From Bacillota bacterium (GTDB lineage Bacteria; Bacillota; Clostridia; Lachnospirales; Lachnospiraceae): a DNA stretch of 64,000 bases. Location: positions 124,001-188,000 of the forward strand of contig JAEWYQ010000051.1 in assembly GCA_023395555.1 (NCBI GenBank). The letters run 5' to 3'. Position numbers and translations under genes: made by a program. The first letter of the stretch is position 1. Each line of letters starts with the position of its first letter. This document shows positions 9,368 through 18,643 of this stretch, piece by piece. A model generated the notes under the pieces. The model saw only the letters and a program-made list of their open reading frames with translations. It was not told the DNA's origin and made no database searches.

Positions 9368-10771
9368 CTATTGCTGGCATACCTTCCCCGGATTTAAGAT
9401 ATTCTTCGGATCAAAGGCCCTTTTTATTCCTCTCATTATTTCCACGGTGGCCGGATCCAGGGACTCAAAAAGATAGGATTTCTTTGCGTAGCCGATGCCA
9501 TGCTCGCCGGATACCTGGCCGCGAAGCTCTCTTGCTTTGCCGTAAATCTTATCCATCGCCCGGGTCATTCTCTCCTGCCACTCCTCTTCCCTTAATTCGT
9601 CCTTCAAGATGTAAGCATGCAGATTTCCATCCCCTGCGTGGCCAAAGCTCTTAATCCGGATATCTACCTCCTTATGCAGTCCATGGATATATTCCACCAT
9701 TTCATTGACGCAGCTGCGGGGAACTACTACGTCCACCTCATCCATATAGGTAGTGGAGCCTTTGATCGCCTCCAGGAACGCTCCTCTCGCCTTCCAGATG
9801 GATTCCTCCCGCTCTGCCGTGTCCGATATCAGAATGTCAAGCGCTCCCTGCTCAAGGCAAATCCTTGCGGCACTCTCATATGCCTTTTCTATTTCCTGGG
9901 TGGTATTGCCGTCAAATTTTAGGAGCAGATACGCATCCGCACTGTGATCCGGGAATTTCTTGCCCAGATATTGCTCCGCGTCCAGGATTACTTCCCTTTG
10001 CATAAACTCAATTGCAGTGGGAGCCGATTTTGATTTGATGATCAGCGGAACGGTTCGGATGGCCTGCTCCAGGCTGGGGAAGGGAATCAGCAGGCTGATG
10101 GCCTTCTGAGGGAGGGGAATCAGCTTTAAGGTAGCTTTTGTAATAATTCCGAGGGTTCCCTCTGAGCCGACCATGAGATCCTTCATGGCATAGCCCGTAC
10201 TGTTCTTCACTACCTTGCCGCCGAATTCAACGATGGTTCCATCCGGCAATACTACCTCCAGGCCACGGACATAATCTCTGGTTACCCCGTATTTTACCGC
10301 TCTCATGCCTCCGGCATTGGTGCTGATATTACCGCCGATGGTTGCTGATTTTTCACCCGGATCCGGAGGGTAGAACAGGTCCCTCTCCTGGACATAGTCA
10401 GACAGCTCCATTAAGAGAACACCCGGTTCCACGGTAATGGTAAGATTATCCTCGTCCAGCTCGAGAACATGGTTCATCAGCGTGGTATCCAGCATAATTC
10501 CATGCTCTATGGCTACGGAAGCTCCCACCAGCCCGGTTCCCGAGCCGCGGGGTGTTACCGGAATACTATTGGCATAGGCATATTTCATGATTTCAGACAC
10601 CTCCTGCACGGAGATTACCTTAACAACAAGATCCGGGTAGCTTATGGTATCACTCAGCTCGTCATGACTGTATTCTTCATTAATGTTCTCGCCGTACAAT
10701 ACCCGTTCCGGATCATTGATTAATTGACTGATATATTGTAAATCCATCTGATCCATTCTTTTATAATTCAT
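9368..10771 (-). CDS. lctD: FAD-linked lactate dehydrogenase subunit of an electron-bifurcating Ldh/Etf complex
   Basis: 467 residues from the ATG at 10771, which has GGAGG five bases upstream (the frame opens 13 codons earlier without such a site). It belongs to the GlcD/D-lactate dehydrogenase flavoprotein family. The PCMH-type FAD-binding domain includes [23 protein letters not shown] and [18 protein letters not shown], and the C-terminal oxidase domain includes the metal site region [14 protein letters not shown] and [10 protein letters not shown]. It overlaps the EtfA-like gene by 11 bases. In Acetobacterium woodii the homologous LctBCD complex oxidises lactate with NAD+ by bifurcating electrons from reduced ferredoxin. 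The same gene order here supports that role. No lactate permease or racemase lies adjacent. Confidence 0.88.
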   Translation of the reverse strand: MNYKRMDQMDLQYISQLINDPERVLYGENINEEYSHDELSDTISYPDLVVKVISVQEVSEIMKYAYANSIPVTPRGSGTGLVGASVAIEHGIMLDTTLMNHVLELDEDNLTITVEPGVLLMELSDYVQERDLFYPPDPGEKSATIGGNISTNAGGMRAVKYGVTRDYVRGLEVVLPDGTIVEFGGKVVKNSTGYAMKDLMVGSEGTLGIITKATLKLIPLPQKAISLLIPFPSLEQAIRTVPLIIKSKSAPTAIEFMQREVILDAEQYLGKKFPDHSADAYLLLKFDGNTTQEIEKAYESAARICLEQGALDILISDTAEREESIWKARGAFLEAIKGSTTYMDEVDVVVPRSCVNEMVEYIHGLHKEVDIRIKSFGHAGDGNLHAYILKDELREEEWQERMTRAMDKIYGKARELRGQVSGEHGIGYAKKSYLFESLDPATVEIMRGIKRAFDPKNILNPGKVCQQ

Positions 10772-11984
10772 TGCTGCCTCCATTCCTGCGCATATCCTGC
10801 GCTCTGCCAAGCTTGATCTGATTGATCAGGTTCGGAATAATCTCGTATAAGTCCCCCGCCAATCCATAATGGGCCGTCTTAAAGATCGGCGCATTTTCAT
10901 CCTTATTGATGGCAATGATATGTGCGGCATGGTTCATTCCGGCGGTAAACTGTACCGAACCGGACACACCCACGGTAATGATCAGATTGGGCCTTACGGT
11001 TCTTCCGCTTAAGCCTACCTGGCGCTTCGCTTCCACCCATCCCGCCTCCATCATCGGTCTTGTACAGGCAAGCTGTCCGCCCAGCAGATCCGCTAATTCC
11101 TGCACCATCTGCAGATCCGCCTCCTTCTTGATTCCGCGTCCTGCGACCACCAGTATTTCCGCTGCTTCGATGTACTGCTCTTTTTCTTTCGCGGTAATAG
11201 CGAGAACCTCCATCCTGCTGCCCAATTTCTCTGCCGGAAGCTCACAGACAACGATTTCACCGGACTCGGTGCCGCTTCTTACAGGCGCATCCATAACCTT
11301 GTATCTGACGGTAGCCATCTGCGGCCTGTGATTCGGAGTCAGAATCTGCGCCATGATATTTCCGCCGAAGGCTGGCCGAATTTGAATGAGATCCGTCTCT
11401 TCGTTAATGTCCAGGATGGTGCAGTCAGCGGTAAGTCCCGTCCTCAATCTTGCCGCCAGCCGGGGAGCCAGCTGACGTCCCACCGGGGTGGCACCCATAA
11501 GAATTGCAGTCGGGTGCAGCCGGGTCACAAAGTCCTCAAGAACCGCCGTATAAGGCTCAATCTTAAAACGGTCCAATGCCTTGTAATCATATAAAAATAC
11601 CTTGTCAACATTATAGTGAAGCAGCTCGCGGCCTCTTTCCCCTATCCCGCTGCCCATCATCACCGCATATACGGGGTGATTGATCTTTGTTGCCAGCTCC
11701 CTGGCCTTGCCCAGCAGCTCATAGGTAACCGGATGAATCTGGCCGTCAATATGATCTACATAAACCGCGATTCCCTTCCACAGGCTTTTATCAATCCGGG
11801 CAGCCTCCTCCTCCACATATTCTACGGCCCCCTTGGGCCCCTTTTTCACACAAATCTTACACATCTTGCAGGCTGCGTTGATAGAAAGCTCCCCGTTCCT
11901 ATTCTCCATTGCGTTAAAGGGACAGAGCCGGATCATTTCCTCGATATTGCCTACTAAGCTTTGATGGATGACTAATTTTGCCAT
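10761..11984 (-). CDS. lctC: electron transfer flavoprotein alpha subunit with N-terminal Fe-S domain
   Basis: 407 residues, longer than ordinary EtfA (about 320) because of an N-terminal ferredoxin-like extension with cysteines in LCPFNAM and [19 protein letters not shown]. This extension is characteristic of bifurcating EtfA proteins such as LctC and CarE. The C-terminal FAD site is present around [17 protein letters not shown] and [21 protein letters not shown]. The usual SGxxQH motif has Phe in place of His here (VQFTAG). The gene sits 12 bases after the EtfB-like gene and overlaps the dehydrogenase gene, so the three form one translational unit. It shuttles electrons between the beta-subunit flavin and the dehydrogenase. 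Confidence 0.9.
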   Translation of the reverse strand: MAKLVIHQSLVGNIEEMIRLCPFNAMENRNGELSINAACKMCKICVKKGPKGAVEYVEEEAARIDKSLWKGIAVYVDHIDGQIHPVTYELLGKARELATKINHPVYAVMMGSGIGERGRELLHYNVDKVFLYDYKALDRFKIEPYTAVLEDFVTRLHPTAILMGATPVGRQLAPRLAARLRTGLTADCTILDINEETDLIQIRPAFGGNIMAQILTPNHRPQMATVRYKVMDAPVRSGTESGEIVVCELPAEKLGSRMEVLAITAKEKEQYIEAAEILVVAGRGIKKEADLQMVQELADLLGGQLACTRPMMEAGWVEAKRQVGLSGRTVRPNLIITVGVSGSVQFTAGMNHAAHIIAINKDENAPIFKTAHYGLAGDLYEIIPNLINQIKLGRAQDMRRNGGSNEL

Positions 11985-11996
11985 TGCCTTTCCCTC

Positions 11997-12785
11997 CTAT
12001 ACAAATTTTAGTTCACGCAGCTTTTGATACAGCCGGTCGGTGAGCTCCGCCTGATTCCCGGTCCATTGCTCCCGATGAGAATTCACCGCGGGAGGAAAGA
12101 TACGCTGAACCTGGGTCGGAGAGCCGTTCAGTCCATAATGCTTCTCATCCTGATCCTCAAGCTGATCCAGGGTGATCACCCTGATTTCACGATCCTTCGT
12201 CATCTCCTTCTTCAAATAGGAGGGAAGCCTTGGCATGAAAATATCCTTATCCACCGACAGCAGGCAAGGATACTGTATTTTTGCAATCTCCACATCATGG
12301 GTCATATCCATCTCTACGGTAATTGCCCCGGTGCCCAGCTCTATGATTTTTGATACATTGGATGCGCTGGGAATGTCCAGATATTCGGATACCTCGGGAC
12401 CAACCTGGGCCGTATCACCATCCGTCGTCTGTTTTCCGCACAGGATTAGCTCAAATCCTCCCAGAAGCTTAATTCCCTGGGAGATGGTATAGCTGGTCGC
12501 CAGAACATCGGCTCCTCCAAACCTCCGGTCCGATATCAGAACCCCTTCGTCAGCCCCCATGGCAAATGCCTCCCGGATCACGCCGGCTGCCTGTCCCGGT
12601 CCCATGGTCAGGACACAAATCTTGCCGCCCAGCTCCTCCCTGATGCGGAGCGCTGTCTCTATCGCATATAAATCGTAGGGATTCATCTTGGATTCAACAC
12701 CGTTCCTCTTTAATACTCCCGTAACCGGATCGACTTCCACTTTATTGCTGTCCGGCACTTGCTTAATACATACCAGAATGTTCAT
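11997..12785 (-). CDS. lctB: electron transfer flavoprotein beta subunit
   Basis: 262 residues, normal EtfB length. It begins MNILVCIKQVPDSNKVEVDP, then has NGVESKMNPYDLYAIETALRI, GADEGVLISDRRFGGADVLATSY and the conserved CGKQTTDGDTAQVGPEVSEYL region. In bifurcating Etf proteins this subunit carries the bifurcating FAD at the place where non-bifurcating Etf binds AMP. It is the first gene of the lactate operon. A leader of about 270 nt, starting at a consensus promoter (13067-13095) and containing two LldR-like operators, lies upstream. The ribosome binding site AGGAGGAG is just before the ATG. Confidence 0.92.
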   Translation of the reverse strand: MNILVCIKQVPDSNKVEVDPVTGVLKRNGVESKMNPYDLYAIETALRIREELGGKICVLTMGPGQAAGVIREAFAMGADEGVLISDRRFGGADVLATSYTISQGIKLLGGFELILCGKQTTDGDTAQVGPEVSEYLDIPSASNVSKIIELGTGAITVEMDMTHDVEIAKIQYPCLLSVDKDIFMPRLPSYLKKEMTKDREIRVITLDQLEDQDEKHYGLNGSPTQVQRIFPPAVNSHREQWTGNQAELTDRLYQKLRELKFV

Positions 12786-12890
12786 GCTTCTCCTCCTTTT
12801 TCTATTCCCAGCAGTGTATTCCCAGTTCAGCCTATAAGCTCCATAATTCTGATCAGCTAACCGGAATGAGAGATAGGCTGTCGCTGTTTA

Positions 12891-12907
12891 AATTGGTAGT
12901 ACCAATC
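12891..12907. promoter_or_regulatory. LldR-like operator, distal copy (inside the lct leader)
   Basis: ATTGGT-AGT-ACCAAT is a perfect inverted repeat. It closely resembles the known Escherichia coli LldR operator (AATTGGT..ACCAATT), the target of a lactate-responsive GntR/FCD regulator. It lies about 150 bases downstream of the second copy. Confidence 0.75.
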
Positions 12908-13040
12908 TTACCATAAAAGAAAAGTTGCATAATCAGAAGTTTCGGCTGCCTGTGCGTGATAAATTATTATCTACCGTATAGAAATCATATCACATCCGCA
13001 GCTGAAACAGAGAGTTATGCAACGCTCTGCCTGCTTTGTA

Positions 13041-13056
13041 AATTGGTAGGACCACT
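13041..13056. promoter_or_regulatory. LldR-like operator, promoter-proximal copy
   Basis: AATTGGTAGGACCACT keeps the same left half and three-base centre as the copy at 12891 but has a degenerate right half. It lies just downstream of the -10 box at 13067-13072, where a bound repressor would block transcription start. Confidence 0.7.
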
Positions 13057-13066
13057 TTATAATTTT

Positions 13067-13095
13067 ATTATACTTTTCTTTCACTTTGCTGTCAA
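13067..13095 (-). promoter_or_regulatory. consensus sigma-A promoter of the lct operon
   Basis: Both hexamers are perfect on the minus strand: TTGACA (13090-13095), a 17-base spacer, TATAAT (13067-13072). The predicted start near 13060 is next to the operator at 13041. A perfect promoter gated by an operator is what a strongly inducible operon would need. Confidence 0.8.
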
Positions 13096-13190
13096 CAAAC
13101 GTCATTTTTTTAACAATTTCGTAGCAGCAGAATGTTATAGTTCAAGGGCAATGTCAGTTAGTTAAGCGAAGTGACATTGGTTCAAGGGGT

Positions 13191-13895
13191 TCAAGGGTGG
13201 ACTGCATTATCCTGTAGCTTTTCATCAATCAAACCAAAATGTTTATTAATAGCCTCATATGCCAGATTCTTATCCCTGGCAACCAGGCTCTTCATCATCG
13301 CATTATGCGCTTCCCACAGTACAAGTTTACTGTCCGGCGAACTTAATATTTCTCTTCTCAAATCTGAGATAAATTGATCCATCAAGTCGGACAGTGCTTG
13401 AAGAATGCTGACAATCAATGTATTTTGGGAGGCTATGGCAATGGTATAGTGCAGCTTTTTATCCAATATGACATTGTTTTCCTCGGTGGTATGCTCTAAT
13501 TCTTGCAGCACTTTAGTCAGCTCCCCGATCTGCTCATCCGTTATATGGTCGATGGCCAGCATAAGGGCCTGCAGCTCCAGCCCCCGGCGAAGCTGGCTGA
13601 TCTGCCGGTAGTCGATCTGGTTGAGCAAAAACATCATGGACATGGTTTCCACCAGATTGTTCTCAAAATTACCAGTAAGATAATTCCCTGCCCCCTGCTG
13701 ACTGGAGATCACACCCATCATATCCAGGGTACGAATTGCTTCGCGGACAGAATTACGGCTGATCCCCAATATTTGAGACAATTCCCTCTCTGCCGGCAGC
13801 TTACTGCCCGAGGTCAGGTTTCCTTCCCGTATCTGATGCTTGATGTAGTCAATGACCTTTGTATATGATTTTTGCTGTTGCGCCTTCTCTTCCAC
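13191..13895 (-). CDS. lctA: GntR-family (FadR/FCD) regulator, probable lactate operon repressor
   Basis: 234 residues starting at a GTG with GGGAGG six bases upstream. The N-terminal winged helix (about residues 10-75) contains the GntR signature LTSGSKLPAERELSQILGISRNSVREAIRTL. The C-terminal all-helical FCD domain binds a small acid and usually a metal. It lies immediately upstream of the lct genes on the same strand, and two copies of an LldR-type palindrome lie between it and etfB. I infer that it senses lactate and represses lctBCD, like E. coli LldR and the regulator gene of the A. woodii lct cluster. No strong copy of the palindrome was seen before its own gene. Confidence 0.85.
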   Translation of the reverse strand: MEEKAQQQKSYTKVIDYIKHQIREGNLTSGSKLPAERELSQILGISRNSVREAIRTLDMMGVISSQQGAGNYLTGNFENNLVETMSMMFLLNQIDYRQISQLRRGLELQALMLAIDHITDEQIGELTKVLQELEHTTEENNVILDKKLHYTIAIASQNTLIVSILQALSDLMDQFISDLRREILSSPDSKLVLWEAHNAMMKSLVARDKNLAYEAINKHFGLIDEKLQDNAVHP

Positions 13896-13977
13896 CCGAT
13901 ACCTCCCGCAATATTCCTTATATTTCTTACCACTGCTATAATGACAAACGACGCATTACAAGCTATGTTTTTATACC

Positions 13978-15279
13978 TTATTTATGCCATGCCTCCGTCA
14001 GCTCATCTATGATCTCAAAATAATTCTCAAATGTCTTCGCACAGCAGCGGGGATTATCGATCACAACCCCTTCCGCCCGAAGGCCGATCAAAGTAAAGGC
14101 CATTGCCATCCGGTGATCCTCATAAGTCTCTACTACCGCCGGTGTAATTCTGCCCGGATAGATGCAGATCCCACCATCCTCCCTGCTCTCTTCACAGCGT
14201 ATTCCCAGACGGGTCAGCTCCTGGACAATCGCTCTGATCCGATCTGATTCCTGCAGCCGGATATGTGCTATATTTTTTATGTTGGTGGGAGAGGATGCAA
14301 AAGGACCAAGTGCCGCCAGAGTCATTGTCTGGTCGGAGAAATCATTCATATCCACCGTGATACCCGGATATATCCTATCCTCTCGGCCAACTACGCGGAT
14401 TCCCTGCTCCGTATCCTCTGCCAGGCATCCAAGCTGCCTCAGCACTTCTATAAACTTAATATCCCCCTGCATGGAATCATCATGCACACCTTTAACCGTA
14501 GCCGCTATTCCCAATAAGGGGGCCATTGCATAGAAATAACAGGCAGCCGATACATCCGGCTCTATCTGATAGGATGTAATATGATAGGTGAGATTATGCG
14601 GTACATAACATACATTGCCCTCCTGCGCCACCTCGATACCAAACTGCTTCATCATAGCAAGGGTGAGCTTAATATATGCCCCCGCCTTTCTGCTGCCGGA
14701 CATCCTCACTCTGACTCCCCGGGGTGACAGCACTCCTGCCATCAGCAATGCGCTTACGAACTGACTGCTTATGGAGGTATCCATCGTGATTTCCTCCGCG
14801 GCAATTCCCCGGGAATGGATTTCAAAGGGAAAATGTCCTTCCTCCTTCAAACAGTTTACGGAAACCCCTATATCGCGAAGTGAGGCGATCAGCGGTTCCA
14901 TGGGCCGTCTTTCCATCTGCGCGGAGGATCGCAGGATATAATCTCCTCCGGCAAAGGCCAGCAGTGCCGTTAAAAACCGGGCGGCTGTTCCGGCACTTCT
15001 GACGTTGATTTCTGCAGTCCGGTTCGGTATTACACCGCCAAGCCCCTGTATCGTAACTGTCTTAATCTCCTCTTCTATTCTCACATCAAAGCCCAGCTCT
15101 GTCAGGCAGCTTAAAAAGGCTCTGGTATCGTCACTGAAGAGCACCCCTGTCAGCCTGCAGCTCCCATTGGACAGTGCCGCCAGCATCAGAGCACGGTTTG
15201 TAATGCTTTTGGAACCCGGCACCTCAATCTCTATCTCTTCCTTTTGGATAAACTCTCCGACTTGATATCTGTCACTCAT
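13978..15279 (-). CDS. aroA: 3-phosphoshikimate 1-carboxyvinyltransferase (EPSP synthase)
   Basis: 433 residues from the ATG at 15279, preceded by AGGAGG nine bases upstream (the frame opens 14 codons earlier). It transfers enolpyruvate from phosphoenolpyruvate to shikimate 3-phosphate in aromatic amino acid synthesis. Visible family motifs are PGSKSITNRALMLAAL near the start, the SAGTAARFLTALLA phosphate-binding loop, MERRPMEPLI, ISSQFVSALLMAG, DFSDQTMTLAALG, QESDRIRA and the C-terminal EDHRMAMAFTLIGL. The loop reads RSAGTAARF rather than the common GNAGTAMR, a class-II-like variant. No other shikimate-pathway gene is adjacent. It lies 63 bases after the phospholipase D-family gene and may share its transcript. 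Confidence 0.93.
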   Translation of the reverse strand: MSDRYQVGEFIQKEEIEIEVPGSKSITNRALMLAALSNGSCRLTGVLFSDDTRAFLSCLTELGFDVRIEEEIKTVTIQGLGGVIPNRTAEINVRSAGTAARFLTALLAFAGGDYILRSSAQMERRPMEPLIASLRDIGVSVNCLKEEGHFPFEIHSRGIAAEEITMDTSISSQFVSALLMAGVLSPRGVRVRMSGSRKAGAYIKLTLAMMKQFGIEVAQEGNVCYVPHNLTYHITSYQIEPDVSAACYFYAMAPLLGIAATVKGVHDDSMQGDIKFIEVLRQLGCLAEDTEQGIRVVGREDRIYPGITVDMNDFSDQTMTLAALGPFASSPTNIKNIAHIRLQESDRIRAIVQELTRLGIRCEESREDGGICIYPGRITPAVVETYEDHRMAMAFTLIGLRAEGVVIDNPRCCAKTFENYFEIIDELTEAWHK

Positions 15280-15342
15280 ATTCTCACCCCTCCTGTCCCT
15301 TCTCCCATGCTGATCTGTCAAGGATTCAAAAAATATAGTCAG

Positions 15343-16743
15343 CTATAGCAATTGTCTGAATGGCTTTATTAATCTTCTAAGAATACTATACTGTATCTTC
15401 TTATCTTTCCTTATTGTTCTTATCTCATAGTCTTTTCCATAGAAATCTTCTTTTCCACTCTCAACGCATTTGCTCTGATCCATCTGGTCTTGTGCTTTTT
15501 CCTTCAGCATCTCATTAAGTTCGCTGCTTTTAATACAAAGCATCAGCTCCGTATCCAGATACGTGCTCCTCATATCCAGGTTAAATGAGCCCACAATACT
15601 AATGTCATTGCCAACCAATACCGTCTTCGTATGAAGGGAATGTCTTCCCCAATATTCATATACTCTGACTCCGCTATTCAGTATTTCATCCTTCTCGTTA
15701 ATGTAATCCGTGCATCCAAATGGATTGGCCCCGTTTTCATGGGCATTCGTAATTACACTTATGTCCGTATCGTTCTTCTCCAGCTCTTTTATATCATCAT
15801 ACATATCATCATTCATAACGATATATGGACTTATTATGGTCACCTCGGAATTCGTTCCCATAATAGATACCATCTGATTCCAAAGTACGGGTTCTTTATT
15901 CGATGCATTGATAGGGTTTGAAAGAAGGGATATCCCTTCTGCCGCTATTGTTTCAGATACCCAGTCCGTTTCCTCCTGCAGCTCCCCATACCTTACTTTC
16001 ATCTTAGTATAGTGGTTTCGCAGAGACTCATTATAATTGCGGCGGCTCGTATACCTCTTACAGCAGTTCAATTCCCATATTTCCTCAAAATAATTCACCA
16101 GCTGTATGTAGGAACTCCCTTTTCCTTCCTCTGTCTCATATACAAGAATATCCCGGTCTTCATTTTGGGAGGAACCATACTCTCCGAGAAACAAATCAAA
16201 GGTGTTTCTTCCCCCCAGAATAAATGCCTTATCATCAGCAATCAGATACTTATCATGCATCCTGTAGTTCCCTTTCCAGGGGGTAAGCATGTTTATTTTA
16301 TTATAAAACTTAACTTCAATGTTTTCGTTTTCTGTCAGCTCCTTAAAAGAGTCGCTGTTATTAAGATGCCGTTCTCCAGCTATTCCATCCACCAGTATTT
16401 TAACATGAACGCCCCTTCCGGCAGCTTCATTCAGAGCCGACATAATATCCCTTCCGCTCATATCATCCCTAAAGTCGAATGTAGACATTATAATACTATT
16501 TTCTGCATTCTCTATCAGTCTGAGCCGCCAAAGCAAAGCTTCCTTATTGTCATCAATCAGTTTTATACGTTCTTCTGCAGTGTTCTCGCTGCCATAATCA
16601 ATGGTAACCTCACCTCTTACTTCCTTTTGAAATAACGGAGGTACCGCTGCACTTATGATATAGAAAAACAGTATTCCAACAACAACCCGTATAATAGTTC
16701 CAGCCTTTTTATTTTTCTTCTTTTTCTGATTCTCTGTTCTCAT
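15343..16743 (-). CDS. membrane-anchored phospholipase D-family protein (cardiolipin synthase-like)
   Basis: 466 residues. A basic lysine-rich start is followed by one membrane helix (about residues 17-40, IIRVVVGILFFYIISAAVP), so the enzyme domain is probably outside the membrane. Two HKD motifs are intact: MHDKYLIADDKAFILGGRN in the first half and LHTKTVLVGNDISIVGSFN in the second, each with the His, Lys and downstream Asn/Asp expected. The family includes cardiolipin synthases and secreted phosphodiesterases. Full cardiolipin synthases usually have two N-terminal helices, so a different phospholipid or nucleic acid substrate is possible. G+C is clearly lower here than in the neighbouring suf operon. 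Confidence 0.82.
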   Translation of the reverse strand: MRTENQKKKKNKKAGTIIRVVVGILFFYIISAAVPPLFQKEVRGEVTIDYGSENTAEERIKLIDDNKEALLWRLRLIENAENSIIMSTFDFRDDMSGRDIMSALNEAAGRGVHVKILVDGIAGERHLNNSDSFKELTENENIEVKFYNKINMLTPWKGNYRMHDKYLIADDKAFILGGRNTFDLFLGEYGSSQNEDRDILVYETEEGKGSSYIQLVNYFEEIWELNCCKRYTSRRNYNESLRNHYTKMKVRYGELQEETDWVSETIAAEGISLLSNPINASNKEPVLWNQMVSIMGTNSEVTIISPYIVMNDDMYDDIKELEKNDTDISVITNAHENGANPFGCTDYINEKDEILNSGVRVYEYWGRHSLHTKTVLVGNDISIVGSFNLDMRSTYLDTELMLCIKSSELNEMLKEKAQDQMDQSKCVESGKEDFYGKDYEIRTIRKDKKIQYSILRRLIKPFRQLL

Positions 16744-16894
16744 TCTTATCCTTTAATCAATTTTCCTCTCTTAAAACAACAGCATCCGCAGCTGTTACGT
16801 TCCATTATAATATGAGTTCTGTCAAAGTGCAACAAAACGCTGTGCCATTTTAATCCCACCTATTTATTTAATAGCAGGGAAAATTCCGTATTAA

Positions 16895-16928
16895 AAGGCG
16901 TTGAGCCATAAAAGGAATCAACGCCTTC
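16895..16928 (-). terminator. Rho-independent terminator of the suf operon
   Basis: AAGGCGTTGA (16895-16904) pairs perfectly with TCAACGCCTT (16919-16928). On the minus strand the stem is followed by TTAAT, 26 bases after the sufU stop. Confidence 0.85.
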
Positions 16929-16953
16929 TTAAGCAGCAAGCCACCAAGTATTC

Positions 16954-17427
16954 TTATCCTTTACCAAATTCACTATCGGTCTCATGACCGGTTTCACAGG
17001 CAGCCAAGGCGGCGTTCAGCGTGTGCCAGGGCATGGTGGCACATTTGACTCTGGCGGGCATGGCAGATACGCCCATGAGTGCCGCCGCTTCATCCAGCCT
17101 CTCCATATCCTCCTCGGAAAGAGGGACACTGCGAATCATATCCAGAAACAGACGGCATAAATCCTTAGCTTCCCGGAGTGTTTTGTCCCTCACCAGATCG
17201 ATCATGATGGAAACCGAGGCCTGGGAGACGGCGCAACCGATACCTGTGTAGGAAGCATCCCGGATGACACCGTCTTCCAGCTTCAGGAACAGCTGGATCT
17301 CGTCCCCGCAGCTGGGGTTTTTGCCCGGCATGGCAACGCTGGCTCCCTCCAGCGGGTGTTTGTTGTGATGGGACAGGTTGTGATCCTTGATCACCTGGGA
17401 ATACAGTTCATTTAGATCCAAAGCCAA
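16954..17427 (-). CDS. sufU: SufU-type Fe-S scaffold / zinc sulfur-transfer protein
   Basis: 157 residues, matching SufU. The three conserved cysteines are in NPSCGD, GIGCAVSQAS and RVKCATMPW. SufU has an extra segment between the second and third cysteines compared with IscU, and it is present here. In Firmicutes SufU binds zinc and accepts persulfide from SufS. The gene overlaps sufS by 20 bases and is last in the operon. The start is a TTG. Two candidates lie six bases apart, at 17427 and 17421, and the second has better spacing from GGGAGG. Confidence 0.92.
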   Translation of the reverse strand: MALDLNELYSQVIKDHNLSHHNKHPLEGASVAMPGKNPSCGDEIQLFLKLEDGVIRDASYTGIGCAVSQASVSIMIDLVRDKTLREAKDLCRLFLDMIRSVPLSEEDMERLDEAAALMGVSAMPARVKCATMPWHTLNAALAACETGHETDSEFGKG

Positions 17428-18643
17428 GCACCTCCCTTACCGTGGACAGTGCCCGGACCAGCCGGTGAATGTCCTTCTCCGTGTTATAAAAATACAAGCT
17501 CATACGGCAGGTGGCGTTTACCCCCAAATGAGCCATCAGGGGCTGGGCGCAGTGGTGCCCGGCCCGGACAGCCACCCCGTGGGCGGCCAGAATGGTGGCG
17601 GTATCATGGGGGTGGACATCGGCGATATTAAAGGAGAGGATGCCGTTAGGGACCGCTCCCTCTCCGACGCCATACAACCGGATGCCGGGCACTGCCGCCA
17701 GCTGCTCCAGGGCGAAGGCCGTCAGGCGGCTTTCGATTTCCCGGATAGCGGGCATGCCCACCCCTTCCAAATAGTCGATGGCGGCTCCCAGGCCGATGAC
17801 TCCCTCGGCATTTTGGGTGCCCGGCTCAAACCTCCAGGGGGCATCCATAAGCCGCACCCCCTGTTGGGTGACCTCCTCCACAATGCCGCCTCCCAGCCGC
17901 AGGGGCTCCATCTGCCGGAGCAGCTCTTTTTTGCCGTACAGGACACCAATGCCGGCGGGCGCCAGCATCTTGTGGCCGGAAAAGGCCAGAAAGTCTACTC
18001 CCAGCGCCTGCACATCTATTGGGATATGGGGCACACTTTGGGAGGCATCCAGCAGGACAACCGCTCCCCGGTCGTGGGCCATGGCGGCCATTTCACGGAT
18101 AGGGTTGACACTGCCCAGCACATTGGACACATGGGTGATGGCCAGGATTTTGGTTCTGGTAGTCAGCTTCTGATCCAGTTCCTCCAAGGGAATGCGGAAG
18201 CTTTGATCAGGAAAGAGATACCGCAGGACGGCTCCCGTCCGCCGGGCCAGGCGCTGCCAGGGAAGCAGATTACTGTGGTGCTCCAGCACCGAAATGAGGA
18301 TTTCATCCCCGGGAGCCACCGCCTGTTCCCCGTATCCCACCGCCGCCAGGTTGATGGCATCGGTGGCACCGGCGGTAAAGACAATTTCCTCCGGATCGCC
18401 GGCGCCGATAAAGCGTGCCGCCTTGGCCCGGACCTCCTCGAAGGCCCCGGTCACCCGGACACTGATGGAGTAAGCGCCTCTGTGAGGGTTGGCGTTAAAG
18501 GTTTCATAATATGCCCGCACCGCGTCAATAACCTGCCGGGGCTTTTGGGTGGTGGCAGCGTTATCCAGGTAAGCCAGGGGCAGTCCCGAGGGCTCCTGCC
18601 GGAGCAGCAGGGGAAAATCCCGTCTGTAATCAGTGTTCATCAT
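17408..18643 (-). CDS. sufS: cysteine desulfurase, SufS type
   Basis: 411 residues. This pyridoxal-phosphate enzyme takes sulfur from cysteine for Fe-S cluster assembly. The N-terminal YLDNAATTQKPRQVIDAV is followed by NPHRGAYSIS, the cofactor aspartate in LLDASQSVPH, the lysine in AFSGHKMLAPAGIGVLYG and the active-site cysteine in RAGHHCAQPLM. The short loop around that cysteine marks it as class II (SufS) rather than IscS. It begins within the last codons of sufD (14-base overlap) with GGAGG upstream. The local G+C is high: 37 of 60 bases at 17941-18000. Confidence 0.95.
   Translation of the reverse strand: MMNTDYRRDFPLLLRQEPSGLPLAYLDNAATTQKPRQVIDAVRAYYETFNANPHRGAYSISVRVTGAFEEVRAKAARFIGAGDPEEIVFTAGATDAINLAAVGYGEQAVAPGDEILISVLEHHSNLLPWQRLARRTGAVLRYLFPDQSFRIPLEELDQKLTTRTKILAITHVSNVLGSVNPIREMAAMAHDRGAVVLLDASQSVPHIPIDVQALGVDFLAFSGHKMLAPAGIGVLYGKKELLRQMEPLRLGGGIVEEVTQQGVRLMDAPWRFEPGTQNAEGVIGLGAAIDYLEGVGMPAIREIESRLTAFALEQLAAVPGIRLYGVGEGAVPNGILSFNIADVHPHDTATILAAHGVAVRAGHHCAQPLMAHLGVNATCRMSLYFYNTEKDIHRLVRALSTVREVLGFGSK

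Noticed and set aside
13503..13868. Plus-strand frame of 121 residues opposite the GntR regulator
   Set aside because: Antisense of a clear regulator gene.
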